64,000 bases of DNA from CAWDVH01 sp963805705 (GCA_963805705.1 CAWDVH010000005.1:1688631-1752630); one strand, 5' to 3'; counted from the stretch's first letter, positions 1 through 9,777 are shown. The notes: generated by a model not told the origin, from the letters alone. Program-made: numbers and translations.

Positions 1-707
1 AGCAGGCCTACCGCCTCGCCGCCTTCTTGCCACACGAGGATGCCGAGCACGATGCCGCCCATGCCCAGAACCGACAGGATGGCACCCACCACGTCCACGC
101 GGCGCGATCCGGTGTACTCCACGTCACGAATCAGCCTGATGCTGGACAGCACGACGACGATGACGACGTCTTCCAGCAAGAACGCGATCCGCCACGACAG
201 GTAGGTCGTGATGAACCCGCCCAGCAGCGGGCCGACGGCGGCGGCAATCGCGGCCGCGGCTCCGACGAGGGCGTAGGCCTGACGTTGCGCGGCACCCTCG
301 AAGTTGCCGTGGATCAGTGACTGCATCGCCGGCAGCAGGAGCGCTGCGCCGATCCCGCCCACGATCGCCCAGAAGACGATAACCGCGGTCAGGCCCTGCG
401 CCAGAGCCATGGCCAGGGCACCAATCCCGTAACCGAGCAGGCCCAGCACGTACGCGCGCTTGCGCCCGATCAGATCGCCCACCTTGCTGCCAATCAAGAT
501 GAACGCCGCCGACACCAGCGCCTCAAGCGCGATCGCGGACTGAACCCCGCTGACGGTCGTATGCAGATCGTGAACGACCGATGCGATGGACACGTTCATC
601 ACCGACGTGTCGACGACCAGGACGAACATCGCCATCGCCAGCAAGACGGCCAGCCTACGGTCTCCCTTGGCCATCGCCGGAGCGCTGGCGCCGGATTCGC
701 CAGTCAT
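1..707 (-). CDS. MFS drug exporter, DHA2 (EmrB/QacA) type, 3' end outside window
   Basis: Translating the minus strand from the ATG at 707 gives 235 residues that run off the window edge, so only the N-terminal half is seen. It starts MTGESGASAPAMAKGDRR and is followed by alternating hydrophobic helices. The DHA2 signatures are present: an acidic residue in TM1 (LVVDTSVMNVS), the loop 2-3 motif GSKVGDLIGRKRAY, and a motif C-like AVGPLLGGFITTYLSWRIAF at the fifth helix. The family exports drugs or other small molecules by proton antiport with 14 helices. GGTGAG lies 7-13 bases upstream of the start. It is read in the same direction as the SulP locus 286 bases upstream, but the gap holds nothing recognisable and an operon is unlikely. 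The substrate cannot be told. Confidence 0.85.
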   Translation of the reverse strand, partial: MTGESGASAPAMAKGDRRLAVLLAMAMFVLVVDTSVMNVSIASVVHDLHTTVSGVQSAIALEALVSAAFILIGSKVGDLIGRKRAYVLGLLGYGIGALAMALAQGLTAVIVFWAIVGGIGAALLLPAMQSLIHGNFEGAAQRQAYALVGAAAAIAAAVGPLLGGFITTYLSWRIAFLLEDVVIVVVLSSIRLIRDVEYTGSRRVDVVGAILSVLGMGGIVLGILVWQEGGEAVGL

Positions 708-993
708 AGCAGGCTCACCATCCCGACGGTCATGTGCTTCGGCTGAAGGCAAGCCGCATGCCTTGCGCCCCATCGCGCTCGAATATGACCTGATCATGCC
801 CTGGCCAGACGAGAACCGTACTACAGCGCGCTACCAACGGGACGGGCGGGTGGGGAATGGCCGGTCCGGTCGGCGACTTCTCACAGACCGCACTGCGATC
901 GCCGGCATCAAACTCGTCGGTGTAGCCGTCATCTGGCCGGCCGCAACGATGGGGCTGGCGGCGCTGAACCACCTCCACCTCCAGTGCGGCCGA

Positions 994-2750
994 TCACAGG
1001 TCTGCGCGGATGCCGCCGTCTGCGGCCAGCTGAGCTGCCACGGCCTGATCGACGTTCCCGTGGATGTTGCCGGCACCGATGCGGTCGAGGACGCCATCGC
1101 GCGCTAGCAACTCGCGGACCGCCGGCTTAACCCGGGCCAGCCGCAGGTTCACCCCGGCGTGCCCGGTGAGATCGAGGATTTCGTGCATCTTCGCTGACCC
1201 CTGGGAGTCGATGAAGTCCATTCCCTCGCAATCGAGCACGATCCCGGTGACGCCGGGCGTGGATAGTGCGACCTCCCGGACCCGGTCCTCCAGAGCATCT
1301 GAGGTGGCGAAGAACAGGCCGCCGTCCAGCCGGAGGACGAGCACCCCGGGGAACCGCTCGTCGCCGGGGTGCTCGTCCAGTTCCCGGAAGGCCTGAGTGC
1401 CCGGCTCCCGTCCCAGCAGCGGCATCCGGGGGCGCGTCGCCACGGAGATGAGCCAGATCAGCGAGAGCCCGATCCCGATCATCACCCCGGCCAGCACGCC
1501 GACCAGGAGGGTCCCGGTGATCGCCGCGATCGCGATCCAGAAGTCGAGACGCTGCACCCTGGCCAGACGGCGCATCTCGGGCACGTCCATCATCCCCATG
1601 ACCACTGCCTCGATGATCAGGGCAGCGAGCACGGGCTTGGGCAGATTGGAGAAGAGCGGCGCGAGCACCAGAAGAGTGAGCAGCACCATCACGCCGGAGG
1701 TAAGCGACGCCAGGCCGGTACGCGCGCCCGCATGATCGTTCAGTGAGCTCGCGGACAGGCTGGTGGAAACCGGCATTCCCTGGAGGAGGCCAGCGCCGGC
1801 ATTCGCGATGCCCTGAGCGGCCGATTCTTGGTTGATGTCGATGCGATAGCGGTGCCGGGCTGCGAATGTCCTGGCGTCGCCGGCGGTCTGGGAGAACCCG
1901 ATGAGGACCAGGGCCACCGCCGCCAGGGCAATCGTGCTCGCATGATCGCGCAGCAGCGAGACGTCGGGTACCTGCAGGGACGGCAGCCCTCTGGGCACCT
2001 CGCCGACCAGGGCCACGCCGTGAGCGCCGAGATCGAACAGCCATGACGCCACCAGGCCGCCGACGACCAGGACAAGGGCACCGGGGATGCGCGGCGCGAT
2101 CACCCGCAGCCCGAACACCACCACCAGCGCGGCTGCGCCGACGACCACGGTTACCAGCTGGGCGTCGCCGAGCGTCCCGAGCCAGGGCCACAGTTCCTGG
2201 ATCTCGTTCGCGTCGTCCTTGTGCCAGGGAGCTTGGGCAGCTCGCCGATCACGACGTCGATCGCCGCTCCGAACAAGAAGCCGGTGACCACGGCCCGCGA
2301 GAGGAACTGCGCGATCCAGCCCATCTTGAGTACCGCGAGGAGAAGGAACAGCACGCCGGAAACGAGGGTGATCATCGCGACCAGGGACGCCGCGTCCTGG
2401 ACTCCCTTAATCCCGGCCACCGCGACGGCGCTCGCCGCCACGGCCGCCAGTCCCGAACTCGGACCGGTCGAGATCTGCCTGCTGGTCCCGAAGACCGCAT
2501 AAAGGATCGCACCGGCAGCCGCCGCGTAGAGGCCGTTCTGCAGCGGGATCCCCGCGATCCCGGCGTAGCCGAGGTACTTCGGAACGATCATGGCATCGAC
2601 GGTGACCCCGGCGATGAGATGACCTCTGAGCCAGCGGCGCTCGTAAGAGCGGAGCCATCCGGCCATAGGAACGAAGCGCCATCGGTGCCCGGCTGGACCA
2701 GCGGGGCTGTCATCGGCTCGGCCCTGGTAGACCCGGAACTGGTTGCCCAT
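994..2750 (-). pseudogene. SulP-family anion transporter with STAS domain, broken by a frameshift
   Basis: Two adjacent reading frames together make one SulP protein. The first (2750 to about 2220) holds the N-terminal membrane part with VDAMIVPKYLGYAGIAGIP and GTSRQISTGPSSGL, and reaches VIGELPKLPG. The second (about 2219 to 994) continues with KDDANEIQELWPWLGTLGDA, the remaining helices and a C-terminal STAS domain containing VLDCEGMDFIDSQGSAKM. The shift lies near 2215-2225, where one base appears to be missing. SulP proteins carry sulfate, bicarbonate or other anions, often with Na+ or H+. The start is uncertain: the ATG at 2666 (MAGWLRSYERRW) fits family length better than that at 2750, but neither has a clear ribosome site. 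It could be a true pseudogene or a sequencing error; the second half is otherwise well preserved. Confidence 0.85.
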
Positions 2751-2865
2751 CCTCCAGCACCGTCCTTCCCGGTGAGGCGTTCGAGTGGCGCACCGAGCTG
2801 GACAAGCGCGTGACCCATGCTGCCGGCGGCCGACGACGGCCGTGATACGCAGTCACCATGGCCGG

Positions 2866-3190
2866 TCATGTCGCGGGTGAACACTAGCAACATCGTCAGA
2901 GCGATCGCGAAAGGCTGACCCGCGGGCATCCTGACGGCGACCAGGACCGGGCCGGCCAGGGCGGTGCCGAAAGACGATCCCAGGTTGGAGACGCTGCGGG
3001 ACAGGCCGGAAATGTCACCCAGGTCGGCGTCGGGGAAATTGACTGGACGATGCTTGACCGAGGAGGTCAGCATGATCCCCACCCCGGCACCAACAGCAGA
3101 AGCCCGGCACCCAGGTCCAGATGTCCGAATGTGCCTGTACCAGGGCCAGCAGCAAGATCATGCCGATCGCAGCGACCAGAAGCTGCTAGC
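2866..3190 (-). pseudogene. Remnant of a DHA2-type MFS exporter (C-terminal helices)
   Basis: The minus strand encodes LVAAIGMILLLALVQAHSDI, then after one or two frame changes near 3080-3095, GAGVGIMLTSSV followed by FPDADLGDISGLSRSVSNLG and a last helix ending ALTMLLVF. This is the typical penultimate part of 14-helix DHA2 exporters. No start codon, N-terminal half or coherent C-terminus is present, so it is a decayed fragment. It touches the 3' end of the ornithine carbamoyltransferase gene and fills the gap before the SulP locus. It may be the scar of a deletion that once separated the two loci. Confidence 0.7.
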
Positions 3191-4187
3191 CGAGGGTGGC
3201 GACGAGGATCGCCTTGATCGTGTGCAGCCGGTTTTCGGCCTGGTCGAACACGATGCTGGCACCGGATTCGAAGACCTCGTCGGTCACCTCGAGGCCGGAG
3301 GTCATGCCGGTGTGCTCCATCATCTCGCGGCCGACGGTCGTGTTGGGGGCGTGGAACGCCGGCAGGCAGTGCATGAACTTGACCCTGGGGTTGCCGGCGC
3401 CCTTCATCAGCGCGGCGTTGACCTGGTAGGGCTTGAGGAGCCGGACACGTTCTGTCCAGACGTCTTTGGGCTCGCCCATGGACACCCACACGTCGGTATG
3501 GATGAAGTCGACTCCATCGACGGCCTCGGCCGCGTCGTCGGTCACGGTGATCCGCGCGCCGGTTCGCTGCGCGACCTGGTGGGCCAGATCCACGACATCC
3601 TTGGGGGGCTGCAGGTCCCTGGGGCCCGCCAGGCGGACATCGCTGCCCATCAGCGCGCCCATGACCAGCAGCGAGCGGCCCATGTTGAACCGGCAGTCGC
3701 CGGTGAACGCATAAGCGATGGCGTCGTAGGGCTTGTTACTGGCCTCGTGCATGGTCAGGAAGTCGGCCAGCATCTGCGTAGGGTGCCACTCATCGGTCAG
3801 CCCGTTGTACACGGGCACGCCCGCGTGCTCGGCCAGGGTCTCTACATCGACCTGGCGGTTGCCCCGGTACTCGATCGCGTCGTACATCCGGCCCAGCACC
3901 CGCGCGGTGTCGGCGATGGACTCCTTGTGACCCATTTGCGAGCCGGAAGGGTCAAGGTAGGTCACGTGCGCGCCCTCGTCGTAGGCCGCCACCTCGAACG
4001 CCGACCGGGTCCGGGTGGAGGTCTTCTCGAAGATGAGCGCGATCTCCTTGCCCGCCAGCCGCCGGCCTTCGGTGCCGGCGTACTTCGCGATCTTGAGCGC
4101 CTCCGAGAGCTTCAGCAGGAAGCTGAGCTCGCGCGGCTCGAAGTCAATCTCCTTGAGGAAGCTGCGATTGCGCAGGTTGAATCCCAT
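3186..4187 (-). CDS. arcB: Ornithine carbamoyltransferase, catabolic
   Basis: The 333-residue protein converts citrulline and phosphate to carbamoyl phosphate and ornithine (the reverse of the anabolic reaction) in the cytoplasm. Visible motifs are the carbamoyl-phosphate loop STRTR at residues 57-61, HPTQ at 135-138, the ornithine-binding SMGEP at 236-240 and the active-site HCLP at 273-276. Full family length. The start at 4187 is preceded by AGGAG seven bases upstream (AGGAGATGAGATG). It lies 13 bases after arcA and is the last gene of the permease - ATPase - arcA - arcB operon, which argues for the catabolic role rather than arginine synthesis; argF would be the alternative name. Confidence 0.95.
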   Translation of the reverse strand: MGFNLRNRSFLKEIDFEPRELSFLLKLSEALKIAKYAGTEGRRLAGKEIALIFEKTSTRTRSAFEVAAYDEGAHVTYLDPSGSQMGHKESIADTARVLGRMYDAIEYRGNRQVDVETLAEHAGVPVYNGLTDEWHPTQMLADFLTMHEASNKPYDAIAYAFTGDCRFNMGRSLLVMGALMGSDVRLAGPRDLQPPKDVVDLAHQVAQRTGARITVTDDAAEAVDGVDFIHTDVWVSMGEPKDVWTERVRLLKPYQVNAALMKGAGNPRVKFMHCLPAFHAPNTTVGREMMEHTGMTSGLEVTDEVFESGASIVFDQAENRLHTIKAILVATLG

Positions 4188-4200
4188 CTCATCTCCTGGT

Positions 4201-5421
4201 TCAGAACGCCGGGTCGCGCTCGATCGGGCAGGTCATGCAGTGACCGCCGCCGCGGCCCTTACCGAGCTCGAAGCCCTCAATCGTGATCACTTCGATGCCC
4301 GCCTTGCGCAGCGCGGCGTTGGTGCCGGTGTTGCGCTCGTAGGCCACGACAACTCCGGGCTCGAGCGCGACCACGTTGTTGCCGTCGTCCCACTGCTCGC
4401 GCTCGGCCTCGAAGGAGTCGCCGCCGGTCTCGACGACGCGCATCTCGTCTATGCCCAGGGCCCTGGCCATCAGCTCGGGCAGCGATCCCTGCTGTTCCTC
4501 GACCACGAGGTCCTCGGCCGCCTCGCCCGGCCGGATCGCCCAGGTCCGCGCCCCGCCGACCACCTGCGGGAACAGGGTGACCAGGTCGCGGTCGCACATC
4601 GTGATGACCGTGTCCAGGTGCATGTAGCTGCGTGACTTGGGCAGGTGCACCGCCAGCACCTGGGTCGCCGACCCGGCCCGGAACAGCGACCGCGCGATCC
4701 ACATCACCGCCTGCGGCGTGGTCCGCTCGCCCATCCCGATCATCACCGTGCCATTGCCGATCGGCTGCACATCGCCGCCCTCAACATGGCAGCGGCCCCA
4801 GTCCTCGTCCGACCCGCCCAGCCAGACCGGGAACTGCTGGCCGGCGAACACCGGATGGAACCGGTAGATCGTTTCCATGATCATCGTCTCCGGCACGCGG
4901 GCCGGCTTGGTCATCGGGTTGATCGTGACCCCGCCGAAGATCCAGCACGACGGGTCGCGCTGGAACAAGAAGTTCGGCAGCGGCGGCAGCAGCATGGACG
5001 TCGGATCGGCCGACTGCCACGCCAGCCCCGCGTCCTCGCGGACGTCGGCCTTGGTGATCCCCCCGATCAGGAACTCCGCCAGCATCGCCGCATCGGCCGT
5101 CTCGACCCACTCGCGGCCACGCCGCGAGGCGACGACCCCCACCTGCCGCTCACTCAGGATGTGGCCGCACACCCAGTCCCTGGCCTCGGGCTTGGCCAGC
5201 GCCTCGGCCAGCAGCCGCTCGGCCAGGAAAACCTCCACGCCCCGGTCGCGCATCACCTCGACGAACATGTCGTGCTCGGCCTTGGCCCTGGCCACCCAGA
5301 TCACGTCGTCGAACAGCAGTTCCTCGGCGTTCGACGGCGTCAGCCGGCTGTGCTCCAGGCCCGGCCGGTGCACTATGACCCGGCGCAGCCTTCCCACCTC
5401 GGAATACACTCCCAATGGCAT
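4201..5421 (-). CDS. arcA: Arginine deiminase
   Basis: The 406-residue cytoplasmic enzyme hydrolyses L-arginine to citrulline and ammonia, the first step of the arginine deiminase route. Residues visible: FQRDPS 153-158, HVEGGD 212-217, catalytic histidine region HLDT 268-271, WDDGNN 344-349 and the catalytic-cysteine motif GGGHCMTCP with Cys395 near the C-terminus. An open frame extends upstream to 5781, but it overlaps the ATPase gene in another frame; the start MPLGVYSEVGRL at 5421 has GAGGTG 7 bases upstream and matches the family N-terminus. It is 5 bases from the ATPase stop and 13 from arcB, so translational coupling is likely. Transcription should begin at the palindrome promoter at 9537-9582. 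Confidence 0.96.
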   Translation of the reverse strand: MPLGVYSEVGRLRRVIVHRPGLEHSRLTPSNAEELLFDDVIWVARAKAEHDMFVEVMRDRGVEVFLAERLLAEALAKPEARDWVCGHILSERQVGVVASRRGREWVETADAAMLAEFLIGGITKADVREDAGLAWQSADPTSMLLPPLPNFLFQRDPSCWIFGGVTINPMTKPARVPETMIMETIYRFHPVFAGQQFPVWLGGSDEDWGRCHVEGGDVQPIGNGTVMIGMGERTTPQAVMWIARSLFRAGSATQVLAVHLPKSRSYMHLDTVITMCDRDLVTLFPQVVGGARTWAIRPGEAAEDLVVEEQQGSLPELMARALGIDEMRVVETGGDSFEAEREQWDDGNNVVALEPGVVVAYERNTGTNAALRKAGIEVITIEGFELGKGRGGGHCMTCPIERDPAF

Positions 5422-5426
5422 GTTGA

Positions 5427-8168
5427 TCACCTCGTAGTTTCTGTGAGCGGGGCCTTTCGCTGGGCCCGTAGCTGGAAGGCCTTGTCGACCCCGACGACCG
5501 CGGGGGCGAGGAGTGACAGGGCGAGCACGACCACCCACTGCCGCCCGCTGAGCGACTCGGTGTCGAGCAGGCGCTGGAGCATGCCCAGTTCCACGGCGGC
5601 CCAGGTAAGGATCCATCCGAGGATGATCCAGCCCAGGAAGGGGAATACCGGCGAGGCCCAGGGCGCCTCGCGCTCGCGTCGCAGCACCAGGCCGATGTTG
5701 ACCGCGCTGAACGAGACGATCGCAAAGGCCATAGTCATGGAGGCCGATGGATGCGTGGTGCTCGGTGCGTCCGGCCCCCACTCGAGCACGGCGAGGGCGG
5801 TGGCGGCGAGCACGAACCCGGTGACGAACCAGCGGATGATCTGGGGCCGGTTGACGATCTTCGTGCCGGGCCTGCGCGGCGGACGCTGCATGACCCCGGG
5901 GTCGGGCACGTCGACGATGAACCCGATGACCACGGTGATGACGACGAAGAACTTGCAGAACAGCAGCTGCAGCGGGAACAGGGCCACGCCGCCGTTGATG
6001 TTGAGGATGGTCGCGTACACCATCAGCTGCAGCACCGACGACAGGATGGTCAGCTGCAGCCTGATGTAGGTGGAGATCCGGCGGTAGATGTCGCGGCCCA
6101 GGTCGACGGCCTTGACCAGGGTGGCGAAGTTGTCGTCGGTCAGAACGATCTTCGCCGCCTGCTTGGACACCTCCGAGCCGCTGCCCATGGCCACGCCGAT
6201 GTCGGCCTGCTTGAGCGCGGCGGCGTCGTTGACGGCGTCTCCGGTCATCGCGACCACTTCACCGGACTCCTGCATGAGCTTGGCCAGCCGCAGCTTGTCC
6301 TCGGGCGCTACCCGGCCGAACACGTGCAGCTCGGGAAGGCGCTCGATCACCTCGGTATCCGGCAGGTGCTGCAACTCGGTGCCAGTGATCACGCCGGGCC
6401 CGAGCCCCAGCTCGTCCGCGATCGCGCGCGCGGTCACCGTGTGATCGCCAGTGATCATCCGCACGTCAATACCGGCGCTCAGGGCGACGTGCACCGCGTC
6501 CCTGGCCTCGGTGCGCAGCGGATCCATGATCCCGACCAGCGCGACCAGCACAAGATCGGTGACGGCCGCCATCGGGTCGGCCAGCGCCGCGGACATCGCC
6601 GCGTCGTCGAGGTCACGGGCCGCGAACGCGAGCACCCGCAGCCCGCGCTCGGACAGCTGGCGGTTGGCGGCCAGGATCTCGTCGCGTACGGCGGCGATCG
6701 GCACCTGCTCGCCGTGCCACAGGGCCCGGCCGCAGTGCTCCACGACCACGTCGGGCGCGCCCTTGACACTCTCGAAGTGCGACTGGGTCAGGATCCCGCC
6801 GGCCAGCCAGTCCGGGCGGTCGTGGAAGGTGGCCATGAACTTGTACTCGGAGTCAAACGGCACCTCAGCCCGGCGCGGCAGGGTTTGCCTGGTCTGCTCG
6901 GCGTCGGCGCCCATTTTCGCGGCCAGTACCACGAAGGCCGCTTCGGTCGGGTCGCCGATGACCGACCCGTCGTCGGCGACCGTGGCATCGGTGCACAGCG
7001 TCAGGCCCAGGGCCAGGCGGTGGAAGTCCGGTGCCGCTCCCCCGGCTGCCCCCAGGATCGCTCCCGTCTTCTGGTAGCCGGGGCCTTCGATCTTGAACCA
7101 GTCACCGCCGGCCAGCATGGTGGTCGCGGTCATCGCGTTCAGCGTCAGCGTGCCGGTCTTGTCGCTGTTGATAACGGTGGTCCCGCCCAGGGTCTCCACG
7201 TCCGACAGCGACTTGACGACCGCCTTGGCCTCCACCAGGCGGCGCGCTCCCGAGGACAGCATGGCCTGCACGAACGTCGGCAGGCCGGTCGGGATGGCCG
7301 CGATCGCGGTCGAGATGCACAGCAGCACCAGGGTCGTGGTGTCCTGGCCCCGCGCGATGCCGAAGACGGCGATTATCACCACGGCGATGAAGGCGATCAG
7401 CCCGAACACCTTGGTCATGCCGTCGAGTTCGCGCTGCAGCGGCGACCGGGTGCGCTTGGTCGCCGTCACCAGGCCGGCGATCTTGCCCATCTCGGTCGCC
7501 TGGCCGGTGGCAGTCACCACGATGGCCGCCGAGCCGCGGGTGACCTGGGTGTTCTGGAACACCAGGTTCGTGCGGTCGCCGAGCGCGACCTCCCCCTCGG
7601 GAAGGGTTACCCGGTCCTTGGCTATCGGGGCGCTCTCGCCGGTGAGCGCCGCCTCCTGCACTTCGAGCGTGGCGGAGGTGAGGATCCTGCCGTCCGCCGG
7701 GACGACGTCACCTGCCTCCAGCAGCACCACGTCACCCGGCACGAGCTGGGTCGATTCGAACTCCTCGACCTGGCCGGATCGCCGCACCCTGGCCCTGGGC
7801 ACCTGGAGCTGCGCGAGCGCCTCCACGCTGGCCCTGGCCTTCAGCTCCTGGGCAGAGCCCATGACGACGTTGAACGTCACCAGCCCCAGCACCACGACAC
7901 CGGTCGCCACCTGCGCGATCCCGAAGCTGGCCACGCAGACGATCAGCAGCATGATGTTCATCGGGTTGGCCAGCTGCCCCCGCGCGACCACCCAGACGCT
8001 GGGCGGCGGCTCCACCGGCAGCTCATTGGGCCCGTACTGGGCCAGCCGGTGCTGTACCTCGCCGGCGCCCAGCCCCTGGCCAGGTTCGACATTCATCGCC
8101 CTGGCCGCTTCCTCCGCGGACAGGGCGTACCAGGCGGCGTGCTCGGCGGGCTGCTTGGTGGTGGTCAT
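5427..8168 (-). CDS. Cation-transporting P-type ATPase (P2/P3-like)
   Basis: A 913-residue inner-membrane pump. In order: N-terminal cation-ATPase domain (1-75), M1-M2, actuator with TGES 176-179, M3-M4, phosphorylation site DKTGT with Asp336, nucleotide site KGAPD 469-473, TGDH 573-576, hinge TGDAVNDAAAL 642-652, and M5-M10. Two motifs are unusual: the M4 motif is PTGLP (293-297) rather than the PEGLP of calcium pumps, closer to the PVGLP of proton pumps; and the hinge GDGVNDAPAL is GDAVNDAAAL. The ion therefore cannot be assigned; H+ is plausible. AAGGGAG precedes the ATG. It sits between a permease and arcA in the same operon, so ATP from arginine fermentation may feed ion or pH homeostasis. 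Confidence 0.93.
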   Translation of the reverse strand: MTTTKQPAEHAAWYALSAEEAARAMNVEPGQGLGAGEVQHRLAQYGPNELPVEPPPSVWVVARGQLANPMNIMLLIVCVASFGIAQVATGVVVLGLVTFNVVMGSAQELKARASVEALAQLQVPRARVRRSGQVEEFESTQLVPGDVVLLEAGDVVPADGRILTSATLEVQEAALTGESAPIAKDRVTLPEGEVALGDRTNLVFQNTQVTRGSAAIVVTATGQATEMGKIAGLVTATKRTRSPLQRELDGMTKVFGLIAFIAVVIIAVFGIARGQDTTTLVLLCISTAIAAIPTGLPTFVQAMLSSGARRLVEAKAVVKSLSDVETLGGTTVINSDKTGTLTLNAMTATTMLAGGDWFKIEGPGYQKTGAILGAAGGAAPDFHRLALGLTLCTDATVADDGSVIGDPTEAAFVVLAAKMGADAEQTRQTLPRRAEVPFDSEYKFMATFHDRPDWLAGGILTQSHFESVKGAPDVVVEHCGRALWHGEQVPIAAVRDEILAANRQLSERGLRVLAFAARDLDDAAMSAALADPMAAVTDLVLVALVGIMDPLRTEARDAVHVALSAGIDVRMITGDHTVTARAIADELGLGPGVITGTELQHLPDTEVIERLPELHVFGRVAPEDKLRLAKLMQESGEVVAMTGDAVNDAAALKQADIGVAMGSGSEVSKQAAKIVLTDDNFATLVKAVDLGRDIYRRISTYIRLQLTILSSVLQLMVYATILNINGGVALFPLQLLFCKFFVVITVVIGFIVDVPDPGVMQRPPRRPGTKIVNRPQIIRWFVTGFVLAATALAVLEWGPDAPSTTHPSASMTMAFAIVSFSAVNIGLVLRREREAPWASPVFPFLGWIILGWILTWAAVELGMLQRLLDTESLSGRQWVVVLALSLLAPAVVGVDKAFQLRAQRKAPLTETTR

Positions 8169-8186
8169 TATCGGCTCCCTTAAGAC

Positions 8187-9509
8187 CTAGCTCGTAACCT
8201 GGACCCGCTTGGCCCGGTCCGCCCGCACCCGTTTCCACCAGAAGTCCAGGACGACGCCGAGCACGATGATGCCCAGCAACGCGGCGACCGACGCCGGCTC
8301 GTGGATGAGGGTAGTGAACACGAAGACCACCAGTACCACGCCCGCCGAGCCGATCGCTAGCGCGAGAATGAAGGGTTTCGCGCCGGTCTCGGACCGGACC
8401 CGGAAGTGGGCCGCGGTGATCAGCGTGAAGATCAGCAGGGCCACGGCGCTGCCGATGGAGGCGATCGCGTCCAGGTTGAACACCACGGCCAGGATGAGGC
8501 ACGCCGCCGCCTCGATCAGCAGCCCGGCCGACACCCGCCCGCCGAGCTTGCGCGCCATCAGCGGCGGGAACTGCCCCGTTTCCGCCAGCCGCTCGGACAG
8601 TCCGGGGGCCGGGTACAAGCCCGCGTTCGTGGCCCCGGCCGTGGCGAACAGGGCGGTGATGCTCATCAGCCAGTAGCCCGCCTGGCCGAGCGTGGGCTCG
8701 GCGGCCACGGCCAGCGCGGTGCCTCCCGAGGAGATCACCTTCTCCACGGAGAGCGTGCCGAACACGCCCAGCGCGATGGCGATATAGATGACCGTCGCGA
8801 TCCCGAGCGCGATGAACATCGCCCGCGGCAGCTGGCGGGACGGGTTGCGCAGGTCTTTCGCGGTGAAGGTGATGATGCCGAAGCCCAGGAACGCGAAGAA
8901 GGTCAGCGCCACGCTCGAGATGATGTCCTTCCACGATGGGTACTTCGACGGCGCCAGCAGCGACGCGTGGATGTTGACCAGCAGGACCACCGCGAAGACG
9001 GTGAGGATCCCGATGACGATCACGACGATCACGCTCTGCGCGTTCGCCACCAGCTTGGACCCGACGATGTTCACCCCGGTCATGACGAGGATGATCAGCG
9101 CCGCGAATACCTTGATCCAGACGGCGTTCTCTTCCCCGGTGAGCATGGAACTGGCGTAGCTGCCGAACGAGACCGCCACCATCGCGGTCACGATGGCGTT
9201 GGCCAGGTAGACCAGCCACGCGGTGACGCCGGTGAAATGACCATCGCCGAACCCCCGCGCGACGTACTCCAGCATGCCCCCGCCGCTCGGGTACCGCGCG
9301 CCGAGCTTGGCGAACGAGTAGCCCTGCAGCATCGCGATGGCCCCGGCGATCAGGAACGACACCCACACCGCCGCCCCGGCCACCTCGCCGGCCGCGCCCA
9401 GCAGGGCGAAGATCCCCGCGCCCACCATCGACCCGACGCCGATGAACGCGGCCTCGCGCACCGTCAGAAACTTTTGCCCTGGCGGTGATCCGGCCTTGGT
9501 CTGGTCCAT
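8187..9509 (-). CDS. APC-superfamily amino-acid permease, first gene of the arcA operon
   Basis: A 440-residue membrane protein with about 12 helices, starting with the APC signature LTVREAAFIGVGSMVGAGIF and carrying FAFLGFGIITFTAKDLRNPS in helix 6. Linked to arcA and arcB, it probably brings in arginine or exchanges it for ornithine, though it does not resemble the classical ArcD closely enough for me to say so from sequence alone. The reading frame is open up to 9872. I chose the ATG at 9509 because GGAGG (9520-9524) lies 10 bases upstream and because the ATG at 9572 falls inside the operator palindrome, upstream of the predicted transcription start near 9530. The ATPase gene follows after 18 bases. 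Confidence 0.88.
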   Translation of the reverse strand: MDQTKAGSPPGQKFLTVREAAFIGVGSMVGAGIFALLGAAGEVAGAAVWVSFLIAGAIAMLQGYSFAKLGARYPSGGGMLEYVARGFGDGHFTGVTAWLVYLANAIVTAMVAVSFGSYASSMLTGEENAVWIKVFAALIILVMTGVNIVGSKLVANAQSVIVVIVIGILTVFAVVLLVNIHASLLAPSKYPSWKDIISSVALTFFAFLGFGIITFTAKDLRNPSRQLPRAMFIALGIATVIYIAIALGVFGTLSVEKVISSGGTALAVAAEPTLGQAGYWLMSITALFATAGATNAGLYPAPGLSERLAETGQFPPLMARKLGGRVSAGLLIEAAACLILAVVFNLDAIASIGSAVALLIFTLITAAHFRVRSETGAKPFILALAIGSAGVVLVVFVFTTLIHEPASVAALLGIIVLGVVLDFWWKRVRADRAKRVQVTS

Positions 9510-9536
9510 CTGCGCTGCGCCTCCGTCTTTTGCCGC

Positions 9537-9582
9537 ATTCTGTTCCGGCCATTTCGCGGCGTCGTCACCCATTGGAGGGTGA
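9537..9582 (-). promoter_or_regulatory. Promoter A: palindrome plus -10 element for the permease-ATPase-arcA-arcB operon
   Basis: Read on the minus strand, the palindrome TCACCCTCCAATGGGTGA (9582-9565) is followed after exactly 22 bases by CAGAAT (9542-9537). The same layout recurs at 12243-12288 and 22744-22789. If CAGAAT is the -10 box, transcription starts near 9530, giving a 21-base leader that contains the ribosome site of the permease. The palindrome would be centred near -43.5 over the -35 position, typical for an activator site. The regulator is unknown; the MalT-like protein at 12443-15076 is the nearest candidate. The stretch 9583-9777 upstream shows nothing else I recognise. Confidence 0.75.
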
Positions 9583-9777
9583 TCCCGGCGCTTGGCGTTC
9601 AGCTGCGGCCGGCGGCAGCGAGGGCGCGGGCGGCCCGGCTTTAACGGTGCCGCCGGCCCTGTTCCGGCGGATCGCTTGGCGTACTTCGGAGACCACGATG
9701 ATGGACAATGCGACCTCCGTGCCGATGAGCCATTGCTAGAGGTCGAGGCTGAATGCCTCGCCCGCCCTTTCCGCCCG

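Noticed and set aside
4645..6069. 474-codon open frame on the plus strand
   Set aside because: Spans antisense of arcA and the ATPase, no ribosome site or recognisable product.
5751..8183. 810-codon open frame on the plus strand opposite the ATPase
   Set aside because: High-GC mirror frame; composition rich in His, Arg and Gly without domains, while the minus strand has a complete P-type ATPase.
9509..9572. Upstream ATG at 9572 as start of the first permease
   Set aside because: It lies inside the operator palindrome and upstream of the predicted transcription start, and lacks a ribosome site.
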